DNA of 64,000 bases. It comes from Stichopus chloronotus. Lineage: Eukaryota; Echinodermata; Holothuroidea; Aspidochirotida; Stichopodidae. How positions within the stretch are numbered: position 1 is the stretch's first letter; each line of letters begins with the position of its first letter. The notes beneath the pieces were generated by a model. It was not told the origin of the DNA and did no database searches. It was given only the letters and a program-made list of their open reading frames with translations. Where the stretch lies: contig CM037841.1 of assembly GCA_021234535.1 (NCBI GenBank), positions 10,870,825-10,934,824 on the forward strand, written 5' to 3'. Positions 24,294-33,195 of the stretch are shown here, piece by piece. Position numbers and translations under genes: made by a program.

Positions 24294-24482
24294 TGCAGGG
24301 TAGTGGGTTAAGCGTAAGACTTATGATGCATCAGTTATGATATCCTAGGTTCGAATCCTCCTCTAACCTATACTTCTCTTTCAGCAATAATCTATCACTT
24401 CTTCCACAGGTGTCAATACATGTTGATCATTGCACAAAAAATCGGTGATTTCGGATGTCTAAAAAAGATAAAAAAAAAAAAC
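24294..24482 (+). mobile_element. tRNA-derived SINE
   Basis: A-box-like TAGTGGGTTAAG at 24301-24312 and a perfect B-box GGTTCGAATCC at 24348-24358 form a tRNA-like head. The acceptor and T stems do not pair, so it is not a functional tRNA. A tail region follows, ending in a run of A at about 24472-24482. Confidence 0.6.
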
Positions 24483-24770
24483 TAGCCTAAGTAAAAAAAA
24501 GGTAAATAACACATAGACGCTATGCAAACTCTTTTAGTTATCTGATACCTTGTCCGATTGGTACGGATTCTAAATTAGTACCATTTCTTCTCACAGATCT
24601 TGTTCTGATGTAACTAAAAACGACTCAGGAAGGCCGTCTCTTGAGATCTAAACGTTCTTATGTACCCAAAATTTTCTGGTACGCTACGCGCCAACCAATG
24701 GTGGCACTCCGCTTAGATAGTATAGTGTCCCCCTCACTTTCTGAAACCTGCTGACGCCCATGCCAAGCAC

Positions 24771-25979
24771 ACTATAAGTACTGGCCAACACACCAATAAT
24801 CGGCTCAACATCACAAAACTCAGGGGTATTAAAGGTATATTTTTGTGGAATGGACTCAGGTATGCTTTTTGCCACATGTGACACATGAAATCTGATCAAA
24901 TATGTTGCAAAACGTGAATCACATGGAAATGGTTCACAATTTCTTATCTTAGAAAAAAATTCAGAAGTGGGGAAAGTACTTATTATTTCCCCAAATTTTC
25001 CCAACTTTACCCCCAAAATTTTTCCAGGTAGGGCAAGTTGATCCCCCTGCCCCCTACTGGCTATGCCACTGGACAATTGGGTTGGTCACTCGTGAGTCAA
25101 CAACATTTCTTGACCTTGACTATCGGGATGTTTGAATCCCCCAAAAAAACACCTCCCCTTGGCTATGCACCTGATTGAAAATACCCTAAAACCTACTGTA
25201 CATAGTTTCCAGGCATTTGACCCTGATGTTAGGCTTGGACCCCGGCATGAGGCTTCACCACTTGTCCCATGCATCATTAACCCACCTGTACAGTAGTGTA
25301 ACACCTGGAAAGGTAAGTGGCAGTACTGCAGGCATTTTTTCCTGAAAAGGCAATGCTATCATCATCTGGGGTTTTATTTTCAAGTGGTTGGCAAGAGGAA
25401 ATTCCCCCTTCGCTGGCTGGCTACTGGCCTATGGCAAGCCTTTTGAGTGAAGTCGAAGCCTTGTGTTTGGCAGTTTGGTAAGGCAGTAACTATCTACAGT
25501 AGCCTATGGCCTAACTCAGATTACAGTACATTGGCTGCACTGTAGAGGAACAGTGACAGAATTAAACTTACTTTTCTTGCTTATATTTGTCTTTAACCAT
25601 TTAGACACTTGACCGTCAGACGTCATTCCTTTAGAGTTACGCCAGAGTTTCTTCATTAGTATAAAAAGTTGCCACAGGTGATACAAAAGGCAGAGACACA
25701 TGGTATATTCCGCACACCTGTGTGCCACTGCCTGTAGATTGTGGTGTAACTTAGACGTACGTGTAAATATTTGATCCTAGGGCTATCATTAATACCTAGG
25801 CTGACCACAGTTTATCTAGTTCTTTGGACCACAGTCAAGTGAGCCGCACGTTCAGCTGCACATCCATACCGCACGGTAAACACATTACGTGTTGAAGACA
25901 GCAAACAGCTGTGACCGAATGAATTATTACGGAGGCCTCTAACGGCCGTTATCAGAAAGAAAAGTAATAAACGTACTTC
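24771..25979. other. Mostly unrecognised; two hAT-like right ends
   Basis: 25059-25072 (TGGCTATGCCACTG at its end) and a near copy around 25160 (TTGGCTATGCACCTG) resemble right termini of the CAGTGGCGTAGCCA hAT family seen at 47247. I found no matching left ends. No gene seen. Confidence 0.35.
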
Positions 25980-26362
25980 CAAAACGAATGTGCGGCAAAG
26001 TCCATCATACTTTTTGCTTCCTACGATTTCTCTGACATTTTGACAGTATGTAGCAATATTTATTATCTCTCTCTTACAGAAAAGCCTAAGTGGTCCTGGC
26101 CCTGCAAAGAAGGTGGTGACGTCCTGAACGTACTATTTTTTTGTTACTATTCTGTGTTCAAATAATCGACATATGTGACAAACAAATGTGCCGCTAAGTC
26201 TATAACTCTTTTTTGCCTCTTACAATTTCTTTGAAATTTGAACAGTGTATAGCAATATTTATTTTCTATCTCTTACAGGAAAAACTAAGTGGTCCGGGCC
26301 CTGCACAGAAAGTTGTGACGTCATGAGCATATTAGTTCTACTCTTCTGTGTACAAATAATCG
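25980..26362 (+). repeat. ~200-bp satellite-like array, left part
   Basis: Two tandem units of about 200 bp beginning 'acgaatgtgcggc' (25983) and 'acaaatgtgccgc' (26183). Each contains 'cagtgtatagcaatatttatt', 'ctctcttacag', 'aagtggtcc' and 'gtgacgtc'. The array resumes at about 30200 after an insertion complex. Confidence 0.85.
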
Positions 26363-26363
26363 A

Positions 26364-26365
26364 CG

Positions 26366-26414
<49 letters not shown>
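26364..26414. repeat. (TA)n microsatellite
   Basis: Uninterrupted TA repeat at the left edge of the insertion in the 200-bp array. Confidence 0.95.
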
Positions 26415-26423
<9 letters not shown>

Positions 26424-26432
26424 GTTTATATC

Positions 26433-27260
26433 TTGTCTTTGATTATTCATCTAAAACCGAGGGTCTACATCAATGTATTCGTTCGGATTGTCAGTATCCT
26501 TCAGTCAGATAACTCAATCTCAGATCTTTTTAATGATCCTCCATTAACTGCTAGACGACAGCCACCTAACCTCAAGTCCCTTCTTACATCCTTCATTCTT
26601 CCCACCACTAGAAACACAGGTAACAAAAAGTGTGGCAAACCCAGATGTCAAGTTTGTCGTTTCATTGTCACTGATGAAACTTTCGACCCTCATGGCACTA
26701 CATATAACATTCGGCCCCCTCCCCTTGATTGTGATACTCCTAATGTAGTCTACTTATTATGCTGCAACATATGTAATAAAGGTAACTATGTTGGCCAGAC
26801 AGGCAATAAATTTAGACTAAGATTTAATAATCACAAAAAAACAGTACAGGATGGGTCTTTGGGCTACCCTGTACCCAAGCATTAGAGCGACGAACATAAT
26901 CATTCACTTTCCAACTTGAAATGTATTTTGCTGGGTTACGGCTACTCTTCGGTGACAAAAAGGTTAAGAGTGGAGAGTAAGTGGATAATTAAATTATCCA
27001 CTCATTCCAATGGTCTAAATAGAGACCTTGGGTTGTTGAGTGATTTTCCCTCTGTTTGGGGTGGGGCGGAGTGATAATGATAAGTAACACACACTAAATT
27101 GGGGCGCGTAACACACTGATTGTATATTGTTGCGTTGTTAGAGCGCGCGCTGCACATGGGCGTGTGCAGTCTGTTATTTTTGAAAATTGTTTTCAATATT
27201 AGTTTGTGCTGAAGAAGGACACAGGCGTGTCCGAAATATACACCTTTTCTTATTAAATTT
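26433..27260 (+). pseudogene. Penelope-like element, 3' part with GIY-YIG domain
   Basis: The reading from about 26478 gives a linker, 'FNDPPLTARRQPPNL'. A Cys-rich zinc motif follows ('CGKPRCQVC'), then 'NVVYLLCCNIC..NYVGQTGNKFRLRFNNH', a GIY-YIG nuclease core (VVY and YVG), the usual C-terminal domain of Penelope-like retroelements. An in-frame TAG at 26883-26885 interrupts it. The frame then continues with 'SDEHNHSLSNL' to about 27069. The reverse transcriptase is absent (5' truncation). The downstream UTR carries a ribozyme-like motif at 27209. Confidence 0.8.
27209..27237 (+). ncRNA. Degenerate hammerhead-like motif
   Basis: CTGAAGA, one extra A, then a perfect 6-bp stem GGACAC/GTGTCC closed by AGGC, then GAAAT. 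This is the hammerhead core order at the 3' end of a Penelope-like fragment. The extra A and the lack of a clear stem I make activity doubtful. Confidence 0.35.
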
Positions 27261-27296
27261 TTTGTGCTTCAAAATTGTCATATTTGTTAACATATT

Positions 27297-27935
27297 TATA
27301 TATATATATATACATATGTACATATATACATACACCTACCCCCCTAACAGACCGACAGACGACCGACCGACCGACCGACCGACGACCGACAGACCGACAG
27401 ACCGACAGACCGACAGACCGACAGACCGACCGAACAGACCGACCGACAGACCGACCGACCGACAGACCGACCGACAGACCGACCGACCGACCGACCGACC
27501 GACAGACCGACGACCGACCGACCGACAGACGACAGACGACAGACCGACAGACCGACAGACCGACAGACCTACCGACCGACCGACAGACCGACAGACCTAC
27601 ATACCTACCATACCGAACAGACCGACAGACCGACAGACCGACAGACCGACAGACCGACAGACCTACAGACGATACCACTGACCGACATACCTCATACTAC
27701 CTACACTACAGACCTACATACGACATACCGACATACCTACATACCGACATCCGACATACGACATACACAGACCTACATACGACATACATACAACCTACTA
27801 CATACATAATACATACATACCTACATACAGACATACAACATACATACATACATACATACATACATACATACATACATACATACATACATACATACATACA
27901 TACATACATACATACATACATACATACATACATAG
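27297..27935. repeat. Compound microsatellite (TA, CCGA/CAGA, CATA)
   Basis: A short TA/CATA tract is followed by about 340 bp of mixed ACCG/ACAG tetranucleotides, then an increasingly pure ACAT tract ending at about 27934. Open in several frames only because of the 4-bp periodicity. The CATA end abuts the tail of the minus-strand Penelope-like element. Confidence 0.95.
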
Positions 27936-28245
27936 TTTTGACCCATACTGTTTATTACTACTAATTAGTTTCGTACAACACGTGAGGTACGTGCTGCACT
28001 CTTCAGGTAATATGACTGATTCATAATATGATTGATTCAAAAAAAAGTTAAATAAAGCAGGAAACATTGTGCGTATTTAGATGTGGATTGGTAGACAACG
28101 CGCGCCACTGCGTAACAAAGAAAACATTGTAAAATATGCATGCTTCAAACGTCGCTACATAGCGTTACTACGTAACGAAGTTTCTCAGCAAAAAATTTCC
28201 TTGGGTGTCTACACGCAGTCACTAGTTCGTTACGCTTATTTAGTC
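27936..28245 (-). mobile_element. Penelope-like element 3' end (minus strand)
   Basis: 28165-28240 is the reverse complement of 29412-29490, the last codons of the plus-strand element below ('NKRNELVTACRH'). The strand then continues through a UTR to a hammerhead ribozyme and the terminal word AGTATGGGTCAAAAC, also shared with 29511-29525. It ends against TATG repeats. Together with the plus copy it forms a head-to-head pair, an arrangement often seen for this class. Confidence 0.75.
27954..28011 (-). ncRNA. Type I hammerhead ribozyme of a Penelope-like element
   Basis: On the minus strand: AUUAC (28011-28007), CUGAAGA (28006-28000), stem II GUGCAGCACG (27999-27990), loop UACCUCA, stem II return CGUGUUGUAC (27982-27973), GAAAC (27972-27968), UAAUUA, GUA (27961-27959), then GUAAU (27958-27954). 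Stem II pairs over all 10 positions (three G-U). Stem I GUAAU pairs with AUUAC. Stem III is minimal with a palindromic loop, as in retroelement hammerheads that work as dimers. All invariant core bases (CUGANGA, GAAA, UH) are present; cleavage is predicted after the A at 27959. Confidence 0.8.
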
Positions 28246-28377
28246 TTACTTATTTTTCTCGGGAGATACATGTGGCAAGAAAGATTCCTCCAGTTTCTTC
28301 GACATTACCATGGGCAGTTTCGACGGTGCCGAATCATGTGAATAAGTCGTTTCTTTCCTTTTACACACCATCGCTAT

Positions 28378-29527
28378 GAAATACGGTAACGGTTTTGGTC
28401 TCTACAGAGACGATGGGTTAGGAGTTACCTCAGCATCTCCTAGGTGAGTAGATATTATCAAGAAGGACCTGTGCGACATATTCAAAAGCCACGGTTTGAG
28501 AATCACTATTGAGGCAAACAAGAAGATCGTCAACTTCCTCGATGTAACACTGAACCTCAACAGCGGGAAATTCATGCCCTACACAAAACCCGGGAACACA
28601 CCATTATACGTTCACAGTAGGTCTAACCATCCACCTGGCATCTTGCAAAACATCCCGAAGTCCATTAACAGGCGCCTTTCAGAAATTTCATCCGACGACG
28701 CATCATTTTGCCATGCAGCCCCCGTGTACCAAGATGCCCTCGCTAAAGGTGCCTACCAACACCAGCTACATTTTTCGCCAACCGGTACTCGTTTACCCGA
28801 TGCTAGTCCTAACATGGAACATAGAAAACGCCACAGGAACATTTTAAGGTACAACCCGCCATACAGTAAGAATGTTTTAACTAATATTGGGAGGAAATTC
28901 CCCAAAATTGTTACAGAAGAATTTCCAAAAGGACACGTTCTAAGCAAAATATTTAACAGAAACACCATCAAAGTGAGCTACAGTTGTATGAATAACATTA
29001 AACATCGTATCAACGCCCACAACAAAGCAACCTTGAAGCAAGAGCCCGAAGTATCTTAAACGAACGAGTGTAACTACAGAGGCAGGGATAAATGTCCTTT
29101 GTCAGGCCAGTGCCTCCAGCAGTCAGTTGTGTACCAGGCCACTGTTTCAACAAATGACGATCGACCAGACGAAACATACATCGGACTCACAGAGAACTCC
29201 TGATGCGCCAACCACAAATCCACTTTCTCCAACATATCAAAGAGACTGAACACTGAACTGAGCAAATATATTTGGGATTTGAAAGATACCAATACCGTCT
29301 ACTCTATCAGTTGGAAAATCCTGAAACAGGTCAAATCGTACGACCCATCGTCCAATAGATGTAACTTGTGCCTCTGGGAGAAGTACTTTATCATTTGTAA
29401 ACATCATTTAGCTACCCTAAATAAGCGTAACGAACTAGTGACTGCGTGTAGACACGCAAGGAAATTTTTGCTGAGAAACTTCGTTTAACTTCGAAACTTC
29501 GTAATAAACAGTATGAGTCAAAACTTC
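28378..29527 (+). pseudogene. Penelope-like retroelement, RT 3' end plus GIY-YIG
   Basis: One continuous frame with three nonsense codons (TGA 28445, TAA 29057, TGA 29201) and no frameshift. Order: 'GFGLYRDDGLGVT' at about 28391-28429, the RT catalytic DD motif; 'NKKIVNFLDVTLNL', thumb region; 'YVHSRSNHPPGILQNIPKSI'; 'CNYRGRDKCPLSGQC' Cys motif; 'VVYQATV..ETYIGLTEN', GIY-YIG core; and 'NLCLWEKYFIICKHH' to a stop at 29486-29488. The 5' RT is missing (5' truncation). The style differs from the fragment at 26433, so it is a different clade. The UTR is internally deleted compared with the minus copy, which removes its ribozyme core. Confidence 0.88.
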
Positions 29528-29540
29528 TGATTTCACTTAA

Positions 29541-30099
29541 AGTGGACCTAAAGTCAAAAATTTTAAAAATATATTTCAGAAAGCTTGAAAAAAGCATCAA
29601 AATGTTGCAACTCCCATCTTCACAGGGCATTCCTGAGCTGAGATATAAAATGTTGAAGCCAGTTCACTAAATTCAAAATGGTAGATTGCGCAATAATTTG
29701 TGATGTCATTCTTGTACTACTCAAATTGCCATCTTTGTCTTACTCTGTTTCTGCGAACGCCATCACACATTGTTCCAAAATGCGATCATTGTTTTATGGT
29801 TATAAGGTGACTGTGCTATAATATCCCTCTCCCTACAATATGCTAACAAAGAAACAGTAATTGTGTCAAGGTCAAACAAACATTTTAATTTCAAAAGGAA
29901 ACAAAAGCAGGTAATGTGAGTTGTACAAGAAGGCCATCACAGGCTATTACGCAATCAATGATTCCAAATTTAGTGAATAAATTTCAACATTTCATATCTC
30001 AGCTCAGGAATGTCCAATAAAGATGGGATTTGGAACATTTTGATGCATTTTTCATGTTTTGTAACATATATTTTTGACAATTTTGACTTCAGGTCCACT
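29541..30099. mobile_element. Foldback-like TTAA element with long TIRs
   Basis: Flanked by TTAA (29537-29540 and 30100-30103). The two arms are inverted repeats of about 200 bp, starting AGTGGACCT[A/G]AAGTCAAAA. They include 'CATTCCTGAGCTGAGATAT' and, further in, 'TTGCG[C/T]AATA' with 'TGTGATG' and 'TTCTTGTAC'. The loop is short and non-coding. It inserted just downstream of the plus-strand Penelope-like copy. Confidence 0.85.
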
Positions 30100-30109
30100 T
30101 TAAGTATAT

Positions 30110-30195
30110 ATAAAATATATATATATATACATATACATATATATATACATATATATATACATACATATACATACATATATATATATATATACAAG
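30110..30195. repeat. TA/CATA-rich microsatellite
   Basis: AT/CATA alternating tract at the right edge of the insertion complex. Confidence 0.9.
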
Positions 30196-31440
30196 TAATT
30201 CACGTAATAAATAAAAGGAATGCGCGGCTGAATTAGTAACTCCTTTTTTGCCTCATACGATTTCTATAAAATTTTTATATCATAAGACCATACCTACTAT
30301 CTACAACCTTGCAAAAGAACTAAGTGGCCCTGTACTTACAAAGAAAAATATGACGTAACAAAGAGACCACACCCATGTGACAACCTCAGTACATATACAT
30401 ATAAGTACAATACAAGTAATGCACGTAGTAAATAAAGCGAATGTGCGGCTACGTTTATAACTCCTTTTTGCCTCATACGATTGATTTCAAATTTTAATAT
30501 AATAGGGCGATATACTACCATCTACCGGTACTACTTCACAAAAGAACTTAGTGGTCCCATGCTTACAGACGAAAATATTACGTACCGAAGGGACCTCACC
30601 CATGAGACAACTTGTACCTATGTATGTGCGAAGTATGTACGAGTAATGAATGTGCGGCTAAGTCCATAACTCGTTTTTGCCTCATACAATTTCTTTGGAA
30701 CTTTTACATAAAAAGCCATAGCTACAATCTACAAACTCACAAAAGAACTAAGTGGTCCCATATTTACAGAGAAAAATATTTTGTAGGCTACAAAATGGAG
30801 CACACCCATGAGACAACTTCAGTACCCATATGTTTGCGCGAAGTATAGGGTATTTCACTCCTTTGTGCGTCATACGATATCTTTGAAATTCTGACGATGC
30901 TTAGTAATATTAATTATCTCTCTCTTACAAGAAAAGCCATATCTATTTTCTACAACCACTCAAAAGAACTAAGTGGTCCCACACTTAGAGAGAAAAATAT
31001 GACGCAACAAAAAGACCATACCAATGATACTAACTTCAGCATCTATATGAGTGAAAAGTATGTACAAATAATGCACATAACTCAATAAAAACGAATGCTG
31101 AGTTCCTAATTCCGTAGTGCCTCATACGATTTCTTTGAAATTTTACAGTGTATAGCAATTTTTATTTTCTATCTCTTGCAAAAAAAAACAAAAAACTTAT
31201 TGGTCTTGGTTCTGAAAAGAAAGTTGCGACGTCGTGAACACATTAGTCATATGGCTACAATCCTGTATACAAATAATTCACTGTACCAACGAAACGAATG
31301 TGTGGCTAAGTCCAAAAACTCTTGTTTCGCCTCATACGATTTCTTTGATATTTTAACATAAAAAAGCCATTATTACCATATACTACCTCACAAAAGAACT
31401 GAGTGGTCCCTTACTTATAAAGAAAAAAGTGATGTAACAC
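30196..31440 (+). repeat. ~200-bp satellite-like array, right part
   Basis: About six diverged units with the same landmarks as 25980-26362: 'aatg(t)gcggct' near 30219, 30439, 30648 and 31295; 'gcctcatacgatttctttgaaattt'; 'aactaagtggtcc'; and 'aaaaatatgacgt'. Spacing is about 203-215 bp. Confidence 0.85.
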
Positions 31441-31700
31441 AACTTCCCTAACAGATGTCATACTTTCAGCTGTGGTGACCTCAAATGACCTTTAACCTCC
31501 ATGAAAACCAATAGGAACCATCTTCTCTCAATGGACTCCCTTTACACCAGTTTAAAAGTCCAAGCATCTTTCCCTTTTGAGATATAGTGTTTACAAGCCA
31601 AAACCACCCCAGCACACACACACACACACGCGCGCGTCTACACCCATACACTCACACACGCCGTTATCATCGCGTAGATTCCTTGCCTGCCTTAGGTAAG
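31441..31700 (-). repeat. DR1-type composite repeat, block 2
   Basis: One unit with a near-DR1 (TGACCTTTAACCT), a 'tttgagatatagtgtttacaagc' segment, an ACAC/CGCG tract at about 31610-31640 and 'gattccttgcctgcc' at the end. Same order as the 54-kb block. Confidence 0.7.
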
Positions 31701-31984
31701 GGATCAGCAGGCTCGTAGCCACATCAACCATTTTTGAGGGGGTGTGGCAATATCAATGTTGGAGGTTCTCGGCCTGGTGAGGGGTTTAAGGGGAAGATTT
31801 GCCACCTTCCGCTTGATTTTTTTTGTTGGCCTTTTCAAGGATTTTATATGCAAAACGGATTACCATATCTTCCTCCTGTATTTTTATTTAGCAAAAGTAT
31901 GACTTTTTATTGAAACACATTTTATTTAAAACACTTTTTATTTTTTATGGGGCGATGTGCCCTCAGTGCTCCCCTCGTGGGGGG

Positions 31985-32345
31985 GGGTGCTGTGGGGCTG
32001 ACATAATCCCTTGTTGCCTCATAAAACTTCGTTGAAAATTTAATGGTATGACACAACACTTATTATCTACCTCCTACAGGGAAAAAAAGGTCGCGACCCT
32101 ACGATAAAACCAAACAAAAAACTATGAAATCATGAACATACCGTTTTACAATTGCACCAATGATGCACTGTTACAATAAAACGATTGTTCACCACCCCAC
32201 CCCCTCAACTCCCTTTTGTTTTACAGAATTTTTCTTACAATTTTAATATGATAAAGCTTGAACCATTATTACACCAAGTGGTACCGTACTTATATGACGT
32301 AATAAATAGACCATTACCGTGAGACAATTATTTACGTGGAAATTT
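31985..32345 (+). repeat. Diverged outlier units of the 200-bp array
   Basis: Two weak units: 'ttgcctcataaaacttcgttgaaaattt...tatctacctcctacagg' near 32010-32090, and 'aattttaatatgataaagc...aagtggtacc' near 32235-32290. Confidence 0.5.
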
Positions 32346-32649
32346 TCACATACTTTTCAAGCTTTTGCCGAGAAGTGATCTACGTTAACTTCCTGTGGCA
32401 CAGAAATGATCTCTCATTGTTTTGTGTTCGTGTGTTCTAGGTTTTAATCTTTCTTACGTAATTTATTTATTTCACACCATTACATCAGTGCCTTCGATAC
32501 AACAATCTACTAACCACTTCCTTCTTAAAAAGAAGAGATTTGGAATGGACCAAATCTGATGTTTATTCAAAAAGACGTCTCTACGATCCTGAATAACTTT
32601 ACAGTGACTGCATGCCTGTATACATAGTAAAAACAACAACTTTCAGGTG

Positions 32650-33195
32650 CAAAACTTTTGTATTTCACCATTCTGACAAATTGTTTGGGACGATAAATAG
32701 GTTTCATGGGATACATTCTGCCACATGATTTCAAATTCTGGTAACATAACGACAAAAGGTTTAAGATACGATCTTTCTGAAGATGTCCATGGCAAGTATA
32801 CTGGAGATGAATATTCAGTTAGTCAAAATAGCTGATCGCTAACGCCACAATAAGACCATCAGTTGGTATATTTGTAAATACATGTGCTTCGTTTCTCTAA
32901 CTATTACAACTGTCGATGCCGATTAAAGAGGATGACTTAAGTGGTATGATTTTGATACAAAAGCATGTGCTGTCGCATAGGTGTTTATACGAAGAACCCC
33001 TAATTTTTAAATATGATTTCTGTTTTTACTGTTTTATGTAGTTTCCGTTGCTCTTCAAAGTGTTTATTGTCATTTTCGTTCATCCATACCCAGTCCATGA
33101 ACAACCCCTCATGTACATTATAACTAAAGAAAAACTTACACTTAAACAAAATCTAATCCTTCAAGTTTTTCTGTACACACGCAACCGCTTTAACC
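32650..33195 (+). repeat. Unclassified interspersed repeat, copy 2
   Basis: Diverged partner of 16170-16770; same order of shared landmarks and same orientation. Confidence 0.7.

Larger units (their letters stand above)
23115..24762. mobile_element. Non-autonomous hAT element (1.65 kb) with nested repeats
   Basis: Perfect 11-bp terminal inverted repeats CATGGGCGTCA. They are flanked by a perfect 8-bp duplication, CCAAGCAC (23107-23114 and 24763-24770). Just inside, both ends carry an AAAGTG(G)AGGGG-like word. No transposase is encoded. The interior holds a G13 run, a telomere-like tract and a SINE head, so this is a composite or nested element. Confidence 0.85.

Noticed and set aside
24300..24370. 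tRNA gene
   Set aside because: A-box and perfect B-box are present, but the acceptor and T stems do not pair; better explained as a SINE head.
26245..26450. Small TA-tract ORFs
   Set aside because: Tyr-Ile repeats come from the (TA)n microsatellite.
27253..27678. Repetitive protein-coding gene in the CCGA/CAGA tract
   Set aside because: Open on both strands in several frames purely because of tetranucleotide periodicity; no start context or domain.
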